Shown in pieces: positions 1 through 11,764 of a stretch of 64,000 nt of DNA; position 1 is the first letter of the stretch; the number at the start of each line of letters is the position of its first letter. Location of the stretch: positions 186,001 to 250,000 of the forward strand of contig JADNRY010000028.1 in assembly GCA_015501585.1 (NCBI GenBank), given 5' to 3'. Below the pieces are notes generated by a model that worked only from the letters and a program-made list of their open reading frames with translations, was not told the DNA's origin and made no database searches. The stretch comes from Rhodocollybia butyracea. Lineage: Eukaryota > Basidiomycota > Agaricomycetes > Agaricales > Omphalotaceae. Position numbers and translations under genes: made by a program.

Positions 1-513
1 AGCTCTTACACTAGTACCATTGGAGTACAATGTTTTCTTCAACTCTAAGTACTCAATAATCACAACCACAACTTACAATGGAGACTTGCAAGAGACTTGA
101 TGGAGACTTGGCCATTCTCCTAGTACTGTGATATCAACTAACCTCTGTAATATGCGATATTCTTTGGGGCATCAGGCCAGTAATGGGTACTCTACATTCA
201 ACTTTTGCCCAAGGACAGGGCCAGCGGCCGCTGACCGGCTCGGGGCGGGTAATGTCAGTGGCCCGGTCCGACACAAGCATCTGAATCAAATCAAGCTGTG
301 TGCAATGGCTAGGAGAGTTCGGTCTACGAGCGCACTGTATACTTAATACTGCCTGAGTGTTTTCATGTTTGATTGACAATGAATTCACAAGTTCACGGAA
401 TGAGCGGTATAGATATATCCCGATGGATTCAACTTGGATGCAACAAATGTTCATGTAACACCACTTCACTGGGATTGATTTATTACACACTATATGGGCC
501 ATACGATTTCTGA

Positions 514-673
514 CACTGCCTGCAAATCAACATAGATTTTTGTGGAAGTAGTAAAATTATGTTGAACTTGTGTGCAGATAGTAAGATTATGTTAAGATTG
601 CATGATGTTTCATACAAGTTTAACATAATTTTACTATTTCCACCAAAATTCATGGTGATTTGCATGCAGTGTG
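514..673. repeat. MITE-like foldback element, about 160 bp
   Basis: The two halves are imperfect inverted repeats of each other. The left arm starts ACTGCCTGCAAATC and the right arm reads ACTGCATGCAAATC on the opposite strand, and both continue through the shared core GTAAAATTATGTT. There is no coding potential. Size and structure fit a miniature inverted-repeat element. I could not define a target duplication with confidence. Confidence 0.55.
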
Positions 674-1483
674 ATGTCTGCTCCAGTCCATGAAGCTGTG
701 ACTCAACAAGATCCTCTAATCTGGGCCAAGAAAGGCAGAGCATGAGGCGTCACCGTCATCCCACAGAAGGGTCTTTGGATGTGGATAGCGATTGTTAAAG
801 AGGATATGCAGATGATGATGCAATGGAAGGACGGAGGGACTTAAACACGACACAATTCATTTTCCTACATAATTACCCTGGCTGACACTATTCCGTAGAC
901 TCTCGGTGGTCCTCCCCGCCGTGGGCAACAGCTTAAAATGAAATTATTATGGCGATTTCTATGTCATTAACAAGACCCTTTGCCTCTCCCTTGCCCACTG
1001 TTTGGAACGGCAGCGCAGTTTCACTACCCGGGCCGTACCTTGGGACTTTCAGGAGACCGCCGTCAGTTTCTCTATTTATCCTGTTTCTTCACAATCCCTT
1101 ACAAACAGTACCATCAGTCGTCGTCAATCCACCCGTGCGCAACATTTCCCCGTTTATTGATTACACGACATAGGTTCTCTTCATCTGGCCAAGGTTTGTT
1201 TGACATTCCCTACATATAATACCCAAACTGACCTGATATGCTCTATTCCGTACAGTCTCGGCGGTGCTGTTTGTATTTGTCTGCTGGCTCTAGCTTTGAG
1301 TAAAGGATGAGGAATGGAGATGGAGATGAGAAGATATCGATTGTTGTATTGGATGATGAGAATTCCTTGTAGGATGGGTATGTTCAGCGTTCAGCTTTCA
1401 TCATAAGACATAGCGGAGCTGACTCACTCACTGTAGTTGTCTTATCCAGCCTCCCCGAAAGACGTGACTCTAAGAAGATCTCT

Positions 1484-1891
1484 TTGGCTCGCGAATCTTC
1501 CCCTGGAGCGGTTCTGCAGCACACCTGTGACAAAATCTCCCAATTTGTCCCTGGAGGCGCCATGGGTGACCCGCTCGACATGGAACTCAACGATGGCAAA
1601 CCCCTCGATGAAGATCAAACTGATACCGATATCGATACCGAAGATGCGGGGTACGCATGTGATATTGATGACAGTGCTCGAAAGCCAAACTGGCCGCTCT
1701 TGGCCTCCAGGCCCCTGCGCCAAGTGGTCTCCTCCCCACTACTACCGCACCATCTCCTGTGCTCCCCGGACATGCGTCACACCATTCACGCCCTCACGGC
1801 ATCTCCGACCGCAATTTCCCCCTTCCTCCCTACTCCCAATCCAAAAGCCCCTCCGACAAACCCCATACCTCGTCGCCGCGTCCGATTCTAG
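1484..1891 (+). pseudogene. Degenerate acidic-protein gene, copy 1
   Basis: This is the longest of four related plus-strand stretches at about 1562, 7083, 7502 and 11765. The best frame after the ATG at 1562 starts MGDPLDMELNDG, followed by a run rich in D, E and T (DTDIDTEDAGYACDIDDS) and a Pro/Ser-rich tail ending at 1891. The same acidic block is found in the other copies in various states of decay. After 1891 similarity to the other units continues in another frame (SYVLLFVSDEP), so an intron or a frameshift must lie there. I do not recognise the protein. It sits beside a NACHT gene in each unit, so it may be an ancestral partner gene, but no copy looks functional. Confidence 0.45.
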
Positions 1892-2239
1892 CTCAAGTTC
1901 TTCATATGTCCTGCTGTTTGTCTCGGACGAGCCCACGAGCCCACTAGCACCCCGTGGATCCCCATTGCATTACTGTGCAGCAGCCCATACCTTGCATCTT
2001 ACGGCGTATCCTGGAGAGGGGAGGGTAACATACACGCAGCGTCGGTTTATGCACAGAGCCCTATATCATAAGCTCTTGGGCACGCTGCCACTGGGTATAC
2101 AGCATGGGGGAGCACATATACGGAGGAGAGGGAAGCATGTATCCGCTTCCGCCGTCTTCTTACTTGAGTCCTTATATCCCATTGAAGAGCCAGAGTCCTA
2201 GTCCTTTTTGATTGATCACGCTTTGACAATGTCTTTCTG

Positions 2240-2648
2240 TTTCTATGTTGCTATGCTATCTGGTGTGTTATATGTTACCTGTTTTTTTGCACAGTTCTCA
2301 TTGCTATCCATTGTGTTTATATAGTATTTATGGATGTTTTACTTTACAGTCTGCAATCAATTGGAAGTCGATTTCTGGTGGAATCCTTGAACATATAGAA
2401 GGCTGTAGGAAGTAGCAAATACCCTCTTGTTTAATACTAATAATTTGTCATTAAAAATAATACAAATATCTCTGCGTGGATCAAGCATGGATATGTATTA
2501 TGATCATATTACTTTACACAGTACCGATCGATTGGGAGTTGTTTTCTGCTGGAGATGACTGAGCATGATACATGCAGGAAGTCGTGAAACAAGATACAAG
2601 ATCCTTCTAATTCATGGTCGAACCTTGAGGCACGACGCATCACTTGTC
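2240..2648. other. Intergenic tail of unit 1
   Basis: AT-rich spacer between the acidic-gene remnant and the 3' end of the first NACHT gene. It holds short diverged repeats of CGATTTCTGCTGGAGTC-like sequence (near 2355, 2530 and again at 12568), showing it belongs to the duplicated unit. I see no gene in it. Confidence 0.5.
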
Positions 2649-4801
2649 CTAACTGTCTTTGGATGCAAGTAATGGGGTAATTGTTAAAGGAGAAGAACTG
2701 AGATATTCATGTAATAATGCAATGCCAGCAATGGAACGAGAGGGAAGTTGTGACTTGACTTGTGAGAAGATATGCGCCATTATCTTCCTATCATCAACAA
2801 GGAGGGTTGGGGAATACAAGTCAGCGGATAATTGAATAGGAATTTTGAGGCCATGGACAGCGATATTGAAGCCAACGGTGGATATCTCAAGAAAATGTTG
2901 CAAGACCTTGTTATGTTTCCTCTGAGAAGCGGCATACAGCAGGATTTGTTAGTAATGAAAGCACATGAAAGATCCCCCCGTACCTTGAAGTAAGCCTGGA
3001 TTGCGAATATTTGTGAAAGAAAACTACCCATAGACCAGGGATCTCCCTTGAGAAACATTGGACTAGATGGGTCGGAAATGGAATATTGAAATGGAGTCAG
3101 GAAAGCGGAGTAAACGTTGAAAGTATCAAGGCATGACAGAAGTCGAGCGGTGCCACATGCAAGGGTATGGTGTTTTACCCAATACACATGAGCATACTCC
3201 AATACTGGGCCAGAGATAGCGCTCTGGTTATTAGGTTTAAGAGCAACCACATTTTCAGCCTCAATCACAGATAAGCAGCGCTGTGCAAGATAGTCATGGC
3301 CATCTGATTCGTCATATAAAACTGCAAGGACCTCTTGCGGTTTGATAAAAATTCCACAAAAAAAGCATGGCAAAAACGAAGCTCAGATTTGACAGGTGAA
3401 GGGCTGTTGAAAAGAGAATGGACACCAGATAATGCAGCGCGCAGAGCGCCTAGGGATTCCATCTCAAGAGTGAGAAGATGTGTCAAGTTTGAATGCTCAT
3501 TTCCTTGAAACGCGAGGACTGCTCCAAGAATTCGGAGCAATTTACCATCATCCCTGCAAGCATTCAACATAATATGGTGATAAAGGGCATCCAGTTCAGC
3601 AAATGGTGATTTAGTTCCCTCCAGGGCTCGAAGACCCAGTACCACATCTAAATGGTCTGCTGGGACTGCACCATCATCATCAATGTATTTCAGTACAGTT
3701 GATGGGTATATGAAGTGCCCCGAAGAATTCTGTACAAGAACCGCAATCTGATGGTCAGTTGGCCAAGGGCGAGTAACATGCTCCATGGTGTCCGAGTGGT
3801 CACAGAGAATCTCTCGGAATCTGTCCCGTAGAAATGTTCGAATATCTCGAGATGCTTGATATACATGATCATCGAGAGGAATCCATCGACAGAGGGTTCT
3901 GAGGTCAGATTTATTGAAGGACTGTTTGATGCGAGGTTCTGGTCTGCTGGCAATCAAGATCCGGAATGGAAGAGGGTGTTTATGCATTGCATCTTTGAGA
4001 ATGGAAAGGATACGTTGTTGATCACGACTATTAGAGCATTCATCCAGACCATCAATGACAATAATCTGGGGGCGCGTCGATGATAGCGGTGAGCTAGAGG
4101 TACCCGGACCCAGTGTAGATGAAAACGGACTCTGGCGCTTTCCATCATTGTGCAAATGTGAAGAGGGGGATTTTCTCAGTAACTCCTGGTGTATCTGAAC
4201 CTTGAACCAGGGCTGCAGAATAAGTTTGTTAAACTGATTCTCAATTGACGATGTGAGAACAGATGGATTTCTAATGACCACCGAGTTCATAGTTGAGCGT
4301 AATTCAGGTATTGTGGAAGTAATTTGTAGAGCAAGTGTAGTGAATAGCCGTTCAGGACTATTTCGGGATGAATCAGAGCGCCAAAAGAAGAAACTCGCAG
4401 CTAGGATCCCCTTCTTTGCACAAGCTTCTGCAAAAGTCTGGGCAATCGCGGACTTTCCTGCTCCAGCTGGCCCATAGAGCCAGCGGATACTGGAATCATT
4501 TGGGAAGACCTGTGGTGTATCCTGTTTGGCCCACTTCTTCAATTCTTTCAGAACTGCTTCTCGTGTCCCTGGATGGCACAATGGGGGAGGAAAACGAGCT
4601 TCTGCATTAAACAGAGCCGAAGTGGACGTATGCTCATATAATTTGGTCAGGCCTTTTTCTATGTGTTAACCTTGTTCGTCGATGCGCAAGGCAGGTGGCC
4701 AACGCACCTCTCTCTCCATCCTGTGTTGATATATTCACATCACGGCCAGCATAATTGAAGGTTGCCCCATCAATAATGAAGTCGTGAGATCCACTAAACA
4801 T
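2649..4801 (-). pseudogene. NACHT STAND NTPase, copy 1, frameshifted
   Basis: Fungal NACHT proteins are NLR-like signalling ATPases linked to self/non-self recognition and regulated cell death. Exon 1 (4801-4708) starts MFSGSHDF and joins exon 2 (from 4658). Exon 2 carries the Walker A motif GPAGAGKS and the Walker B motif IVIDGLDEC. Compared with the intact copy at 8051-10252, one base is missing near 3310. The frame runs into a stop at 3265, giving a protein of about 495 residues instead of about 696. Past the shift the original frame stays open to about 2990. A last exon ending at 2649 still matches copy 2 (KHN.VL.HFLEISTVGFNI). The truncated product keeps the whole NTPase domain, so it could still be made and act as a short or decoy form. 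I call it a likely pseudogene. Confidence 0.8.
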
Positions 4802-5180
4802 TTTGCAGCATGTACGTGTTGTTGTGTTTGATTTCCGTTTACAAAGAGGGCAGGGGTGGTATCTGGTGCGGAAGAAAAAAATGGTGGAAGGACAAGGTTG
4901 GCAAAGCTCACAGAATCACGTTTGGCTTGATTTAATATCTCAACCTGTGCGATCTTCCCAAGAGCGTCGTCAGAGTGGACATTGGCAATGATGATTTCCA
5001 GATTTTTGACAATTACAGTCAAGAAGAAAGATACAACCTGAGGCCATGTTGGTTACCAACAATAAACAGTGTATGCTGTACTGAGCGGCGGGGAGTCTAC
5101 ACGACCTCCTCAATTTTGCCGTTTCAGCTCTTGCGAGATGGAGCTGCCAACATGGACAACCTAATAAAGGGGAATTTTGC

Positions 5181-5560
5181 TTACCAGGATCCGCTGACTT
5201 GGTGTATTTCCCTGGTTCTGTTGCTTTCTAGAATGAGCAAAGAATTTGAGGAGAGTTTCAGGAGTAGAATTATTAGTAGAAGAAAGGAAAGAGATGTACT
5301 TTGAGATTGTACAAAGGGACGCCGGATATGCCGCGCGGTCACACGTATGATTCCGTCTCGATTCTCAGCAGCGAGTCGATGCACCAGATGGGTTTTCAAC
5401 ATAGCTTGGGGATTGTAGTAACCATCGGCAAGGCCAGTGTAGTGAACAGCCACCAAGGATCGTTTCGTAAGGGATTGGCGCGCAAAAAATATCTTCGGAT
5501 CACTCGGTGTCCCTTTCAGGAACTTGTTTGGTTGATCAAACAAACTGGGCTTGTATCAAA
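5181..5560 (-). pseudogene. NACHT gene fragment
   Basis: The minus strand around 5400-5540 matches the stretch just after Walker A of the intact NACHT gene. The conserved DNA word CTGTTCACTACACT, which codes for LFTTL in the intact copy, is present but in a shifted frame, giving VHYTGLADGYYNPQA. The same shifted phrase recurs in the third relic at about 13060 (VHYTCFADGHYDPRA), so these two scraps share ancestry. Nothing of the P-loop itself is preserved here. Confidence 0.6.
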
Positions 5561-5879
5561 CTTCGAGGTTGTTGTCGCGTTCGTCGAGCTCTTCCTTCCT
5601 ATATACTTTTCCGCTATCTATATCACTAACATTGGTGAGTCCTTGAATGCTCATATGCAAACACATTCACTCACCTCTCTTAGGCTACCTTTTAAACCAA
5701 TATATCCGTTGCCTTTTTTGTTGTAAATGGAGACGCGTTTTTGACATATTGAGTTTTTGAGACAGCTGTTCAAACGTTCAGGTGCGCACCTCAGCTTTTC
5801 CCACTGACTTTCTAGGACGCTGAACGACATTGCGCGTCATAGTCGCCATACAGCAATAGTAGCTGCGCCACAATATGTT

Positions 5880-6370
5880 CATACACCTTCTACGCCTACT
5901 CAGCCTCTTGAAGATGATACCGATCGTACGGCCGACACTCCAAGGAGATCAAACAATATTCGCTTCAGTCTCCGTATCATACGCTTAAGGATAAGTTGAA
6001 GACAATGCTGGAACTGAAATGAAGAAATCCATGGCCCTAGCCAACGTCTTGTATGCACGGCGTGAGTGTCGGGTGGTTTCAGAATCTGCCTTCGGGAGAC
6101 AAGGTATCTGGATGAATACGGCAAGAAAATCAAGATCGTCAGTTCTCTCTTACCATCTTCACGAGACCGTTATTGACAGCCGTTGAAGTAACCTCTTTTT
6201 TGCAGGAGCGCATGTGCATGAACCTTCGAATACACTCAAACCTCTCGCCGACGCCGAACCCACGAGGCCAGCAGCTGTTCAAGCTGATTCCGTACCTGCA
6301 GTCCTGTCTACAATTCCGCTGGGTATAATACTGGTGTGTCGTTCGAATCCATTCCATTGGCACAGCATCT
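5880..6370 (+). pseudogene. Degenerate repeat of an unidentified exon, copy 1
   Basis: The stretch shares the phrases GAATACGGCAAGA(A/G)AATCAAG and a following exon-like block (PLADAEPTRPAAVQADSVPAV in one frame) with two further copies at 10740-11170. Frames differ between copies, so all are decayed. The original protein is not recognised. It lies at the 5' side of unit 2. Confidence 0.35.
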
Positions 6371-7082
6371 AATGTGTCGCTGAACAGACCCTTTGCCTCC
6401 CTCGTCCGCTGTTTGCAAGATCCAATAGTAACGGTAGCGCAGTTGCATCATACCTTGGAACTTCGCCATTAGTCGTTGTCAATCCAGAAGCGTCGCGCGC
6501 AAGTTGTTCATTTCCGGGCTTATATTGATGCCATCTTATTACATACGTTCTCCAAGTCTTCGTCTGGCCAAGGTCTGTTTGACAATTTCATTTTCCTACA
6601 TAATTACCCTGGCTGACACTGTTCCGTAGACTCTCGACGGTCCTCTTGTGCCGTGGGCAACAGCTTAAAACGAGGCCCCATTACGGCGATTTCGACTGAA
6701 AACATCATAAACATAGAGGCCACGACTCCAAGATTTGATGTCGAAATCATCTCGGAGAGTCTGTTATCTGGCGGCTCTAGCTCTCGGTATGATCATGATA
6801 ATGATAACAAAAGCGGAAGCGTGGAGATGATGAAGAAGAAAAATTCCTTTATTGGACGATGAGATCTTGAGAAGTCATCGTGGCACTGGTACGTTTCGGC
6901 GTTCAGCTTTTTCTTTCTTATCTCTGTGAGTAAGATTAACGGAGCTGACTCTTAGACTTCCCAGAAGATGCGACTCCAAGAAACCCTCCTCCCTGGTACG
7001 CAAACCGTCCGCACACCCATCCATCGAACATCCCGCCGCCAACTCCCGCGGCGAAATCCATCGATCTGTCCTTGGAGGCACC

Positions 7083-7270
7083 GTGGCCGGCCTATTTGAC
7101 CTAGAACTCGAAGACGACAAACCCTCGACGATCATGATTCTGCAAACTACAGTGATACGGGGTACGGCTATGATATCGATGATGATGTCCTGTTTAGCCT
7201 TAAAGTGTGTAATCCGACTCTGTTTTCCTTGGCACAGCTGTCTGGTGGCTCTCGCTCTGGGCAAATGATA
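7083..7270 (+). pseudogene. Degenerate acidic-protein gene, copy 2a (diverged)
   Basis: This is the most diverged member of the acidic repeat. It reads AGLFDLELEDDKPS in the frame that matches M(A/G)DLLDMELNDG of the other copies. In another frame it continues as YSDTGYGYDIDDDV, the counterpart of the acidic block in copy 1. No initiator ATG is kept: the position is GTG. Its nearness to copy 2b at 7502 means the unit itself contains an older internal duplication. Confidence 0.4.
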
Positions 7271-7501
7271 AGCGGATGGAGAAGAATAGGAGATGCTAAT
7301 TGTTTCATTGGATGATGAGAAATCCTTGTGGCATAGGTATTCATTTTTCTCGCTATAAGTAACACTTAGCGGAGCTGAGTCTCCCTTAGCTCCCCAGGAA
7401 GACGCGGCTCCAAAAAGATCTCTTCGGCTTGCAAATCTTCCCCTGTAGCGGTTCTATAGCACTTCCCGTGACAAAAGCCCCAATTTGTCCCTGGAGGCGC
7501 C

Positions 7502-7615
7502 ATGGCCGACCTGCTCGACATGGAACTCAGCGATGGCGGCCCCCTTGCTGACAATGATTCAGAAGACCAAACTGATGCCAATACCAATAGCGAAGACGGC
7601 GGGGTACGCGTATGA
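7502..7615 (+). pseudogene. Degenerate acidic-protein gene, copy 2b
   Basis: A short open frame of 37 residues begins MADLLDMELSDGGPL and runs through an acidic stretch (DNDSEDQTDANTNSEDGG). A frame change relative to copy 1 then brings a stop at 7613. The following 300 bases still resemble the tail of copy 1, including the Ser-rich phrase and SYVLPFVSDEP. The unit tail is truncated near 8010, where it joins the NACHT 3' flank. Confidence 0.45.
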
Positions 7616-8050
7616 TATCGACGACAGTGTTCTAAAGCCAAACTGACCGCTCTCGGCCTACACACCCCTACACCAGGTCTCCACTCCACTACTACCGCAC
7701 CGTCCCCTACGCTCCCCGGACACGCGTCGTTATACCCTTACAGCATCTCCGACGGCAATTTCCCATCCTCCCTGCTCCCAATCCCAGCACCCCTCTCAAC
7801 AGCAGAGTCCATAGCCCTCCCAACGGCAGAGTCCGTACCCTATCGACACGTCGGATTCCAGTTCAGGTTCTTCATACGTCCTGCCGTTCGTCTCGGACGA
7901 GCCCACAAACACCTCCCAGACTCCCGCTGCATCGCTGTATGACAGCTCATACTTGCGTCTCCGGCGTATCCTAGAGGGGGGAGGGTACATACCCCCGACG
8001 TCGGTTTATGCACAGTGTAAATCTTGAGGTATGAGGCATGTAATCACATG

Positions 8051-10252
8051 TCAACAATGCAGAAGGTCTTCGGATGTAAGCAATGGGGTGAATGTAGCAG
8101 AAGAAGAAGATCCGGGATATCCAGGTAATAATACAATGGAACGAGAAGAAAGTTGTGAGCTTATAGATGCCATTATGTCATCAACACTAGGCGTAGCCTG
8201 TGAATAAGAGTCAGTAGACAATCGAATTGGGGTTATGCGGCCAGGCATAACGATATTGAAGCCAACAGTGGATATATCAAGAAAATGTTTCAAGACCGTG
8301 TTATGTTTACTCTGAGGAGCGGTTTACAGCGAGGTTTGGTAAGCAATGAAATGAAAGCACACAAAAGGGTCCTTCATACCTTGAAGTGAGCCTGGATTGT
8401 ATATGCATCGGCTAGAAAATTACCCAGTGACCAGGGAAATTTACTGGAATAGTTTGCCAAAAATTTATTGGAAGTGAAAAAATCAAATGTCGGAGTAGAA
8501 TAAATGTTGAAAGTCTCGAGCCGTGACAGAAGTTGAGCAGTGCCGCATGCATGGGTATGATGAAGTGCCCAATAACGGTGGACATACTCCGACACAAGGG
8601 TCTGGCTGCCAGTTTTGAGGGCAAGAGATTGGGGAAAGTATTTGGTGCCAGGTTTGAGGGCAAGAGATTGGGGAAAGTGTTTGGTGCTTTCAGCCTCAAA
8701 CACAGATAAGCAGCACTGTGCAAGATAGTCGTGGCCATTTGATTTATTAATATAAAACTCCAAGGACCTGTTGTGGTTTGATAAAAATTCCGCAAAGGAA
8801 GCATGGCAATAGCGCAGGTCAGATTCAACAGGCGATGGGCCACTGAAAAGAGAATGGAGACCAGATAATGCGGCGCGGAGAGCGCCTAGGGATTTCATCT
8901 CAACAGTGAGTAGATGCACCAAGACCTTTCTTGAGATCCCTTCGTTTATTGACATCAGGTCCTGGAACACTATGATTGCCCCAAGAATGTGAACCAGCTT
9001 AGGGCTCTTTTTGCGTGCAGTTGATAATATTTGATGGTAAAGAGCATCCAGCTCCACAAATGGGGATTCCGCCCCTTCAAGTGGCTGAATGCCAAGTACC
9101 ACATCGAGACGGTCCGCTGGGACTGCACCATCATCATCAATATATTTCAGTACAGTTGATGGATAGATGAAGTGCCCCGAAGATTTCTGGACAAGAACCT
9201 CAATCTGATTGTCAGTTGGCCAAGGGCGAGCGACGTGCTCCATGGTATGTGAATGGTTGCAGAGAATCTCTCGAAATCTGTCCTGTAGAAATGCCCGAAT
9301 TTCTCGAGATGCTCGATATATATCATCGTCGAGAGGAATCCATCGACAGATTGTTTTGAGTCCAGATTTGTTGAAAGACTCCTTGATGCGAGGCTCTGGT
9401 CTGCTGGCTATCAAGATCCGGAATGGGAGAGGGTGTTTGTGCATGGCATCTCCGAGAATGGAAAGGATACGTCGTTGGTCAAGACTATTAGAGCATTCAT
9501 CAAGACCATCAATGATAACAATTTGGATGCGCGTCAATGATGGCGGTGAGCGAGACGTATCCACACCCGGTGAAGATAAAAAGGGATATTGGCTCTTTCG
9601 ATCATTGCACAAATGTGAAGAGGGAGGTTTTCCAAGCAACTCCTGGTGCATCTGCACCTTGAACCAAGGCTGCAGGATAAGGTCGTTAAACTGGACCTCA
9701 ATTGACGATGTGAGGACAGGTGGATTTTTAATGACCACCGAGTTTATGATTGCGCGTAACCCAGGTATTGCACCAGCGATCTGCAGAGCAAGTGTAGTGA
9801 ACAGCCTTTGAGGATTGTTTCGAGACGGATCAGAACGCCAAAAGAAGAAACTTCCAGCTAGGGTTCCATTCTTTGCACAGGCTTCTGCAACAGTCTGAGC
9901 AATAGCCGACTTTCCTGCTCCGGCTGGTCCGTAGAGCCATCGGATGCTTGAGTCATTTGGGAAGACCTGTGGTGTTTCCTGTTTGACCCAGTTCTTCAAT
10001 TCTCTCAAGATATATTCTCGCGTTCCTGGATGGCACAATGGCGGAGGAAAACGAGCTTCTGCATTGAACACAGCAGATGTGGATGTATGCCCATGTAATA
10101 GGTGAAGACCTTTTTCTACGTGTTAATATTGCTCATTGAACACATGTGGCCAACACACCTCTTTCTCCATCCTGTGTCGATATGTTCACATCACGGCCAG
10201 CATAATTGAAGGTTCCACTACCGATAACGAAGTCGTGAGATCCACTAAACAT
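8051..10252 (-). CDS. NACHT-domain STAND NTPase (NLR-like), intact
   Basis: Three exons (10252-10159, 10115-8380, 8311-8051) join in frame to a protein of 696 residues. Known role of the family: cytosolic ATP-driven switches that oligomerise on sensing a signal, linked in fungi to incompatibility and cell death. Seen here: a short N-terminus starting MFSGSHDFVIGSGTFNY, the Walker A motif GPAGAGKS (about residues 94-101), FFFWRSDPSRN, the Walker B motif IVIIDGLDEC (about 230-240), the sensor-like ILIASRPEPRI, and a helical C-terminus. There are no WD40, ankyrin or TPR repeats, so this is a short NACHT form. The start is supported by the same spliced first exon in copy 1. It is the only one of the three tandem copies without a frame break. 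A seven-residue repeat (phrase ALK.GTKYFPQSL) in the C-terminal part looks like a recent small tandem duplication at 8625-8690. Confidence 0.85.
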
Positions 10253-10689
10253 CTAGAAGTGATTAGCTTGATATCCGCTCGCAAAGAGGGTAGTGGTAGT
10301 TGGATCTTAGTACTTTAGTATTTACCGTATAGCACCTCGTTGAAAAAACGTGGACTGATCATTATACCTGTCAGAGGGTTAATAGCTTTTGATCGTGTGC
10401 ACCTCATCGTCGCCGGAGCGCTGTACAGTGCTTTGCATATGTATGTCTTCGCGCAAAGTACATCAACTAATTTTCTCAAACAAATCGCAAACAACGTGAA
10501 CCAGGGCTTGTTCAATTACGGGATCCGAGCATTCTGAACGGTGTCTTATTGTCTTTGCGTCCTCCAGAATTATAAGCAGTGGATTACTATATGATTTGGA
10601 AGGGCAAAACCCCAGTGCGTTATTCGCATCTTTCGGCAATGCATGTAACTGATCATTTTACTTTTTTTAGAACGCACAGGTGATAGCCA

Positions 10690-11170
10690 GTTGTGGATAA
10701 TTTCGATTAGGTACCGGGCGACGACCTCACATTCTCGACCCCGAGTCCAAGACGCTGAGCAAGTCGTTGAACGAATACGGCAAGAGAATCAAGAAATTGT
10801 CTAATCTTGACACGTAGGGATGTGAAGCAACCTCGATTCTACAGGCACTACGACTCTCTGCCTTGATACCAAGTCGCGGATTAGGTACCGGCCGACGACC
10901 AGACAACCTGACGGCAAGTTCACGACAAGTCGTTGGAGGAATATGGCAAGAAAATCAAGAGATTGTCGATCATCGTACGACAGCGTTATTGACAGCCCGT
11001 TGAGCAACTTCGTTTCTGCAGGCACTGCTACTCAACATTTTATACCCAAACCTTCCGCCGGCGTAGAACCCACGAAGCTGTTCACGTTCAGGCCGAATCC
11101 GCACCTGCAATTCCGACTACCATTTTACCGGGTGATATCGGTGTGTAATCCTACTCTATTATCCTCGGCA
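10690..11170 (+). pseudogene. Degenerate repeats of an unidentified exon, copies 2 and 3
   Basis: Two tandem near-copies of the block seen near 6110 lie here (around 10720-10800 and 10890-10990). Each has the pattern of a tract ending QVVERIRQENQEIV or QVVGGIWQENQEIV in one frame. The second is followed by an exon-like tract that in one frame reads HEAVHVQAESAPAIPTTIL. Different frames stay open in different copies, which argues for pseudogenes. The family is not recognised. Confidence 0.35.
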
Positions 11171-11764
11171 TAGTGCCTAATATGACGTTGACAAGATCCT
11201 TTGCCGCTGCTTGGAACGGCAGAGCAGTTCACTCCGGATCTTTCGGCAGACCGCCGTCAGTTTCTCCTGTTTCTTCACAAATCCTTACAAACGGTACCAT
11301 CGGTCGTCGTTAATCCAGACGCGGAAGTTACCCGTGCGCAACTCGTTCATTTCCGCCCTTATTGATTACACGACATAGGTCCTCTTCATCTAGCCAAGGT
11401 TCGTAAAACATTCCCTACATAATGCCCAAACCGACCTGATGTACTCTATTCCGTAGACTCTCGGCGGTCATGTTTGCGTTTGTGTGGTGGCTCTAGCTCT
11501 GGGAGCATGGGGATGGAGATGAAGAAGAGATATTGATTGTTTTATTGGATGATGAGAATATGTCGTAGCATGGGTATGTTCAGCTTTCATCATGGGTAAG
11601 ACACAGCGGAGCTGAGCCAGTTGTTTTAGTTGTCTTGTCTAGCTTCCTTTTAGCCTCCCCGAAAGACGCGACTCCAAGAAGATCTCTTTGGCTCGCAAAT
11701 CTTCCCCTGGAGCGGTTCTGCAGCACCCCTGTGGCAAACCCCCGGATTTGTCCCTGGAGGCGCC

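Larger units (their letters stand above)
900..4801. repeat. Tandem segmental duplication, unit 1 (acidic-gene remnant + NACHT)
   Basis: This is the first of three units sharing the same order: a non-coding or intronic lead with the phrase ACCGCCGTCAGTTTCTC, a plus-strand exon coding for an acidic peptide, a tail containing AGGGGAGGGTAACATAC, then a minus-strand NACHT gene. Units 2 (about 6380-10252) and 3 (about 11180-13506) repeat this with point differences, indels and 3' truncations. The copies probably arose by unequal crossing-over. Confidence 0.75.

Noticed and set aside
1437..2201. 254-codon plus-strand open frame
   Set aside because: A different frame from the one in which the four acidic repeats agree. 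Composition is Arg/Pro/His-rich and not conserved between copies.
9209..9811. 200-codon plus-strand open frame
   Set aside because: Antisense to the intact NACHT gene, with no family features.
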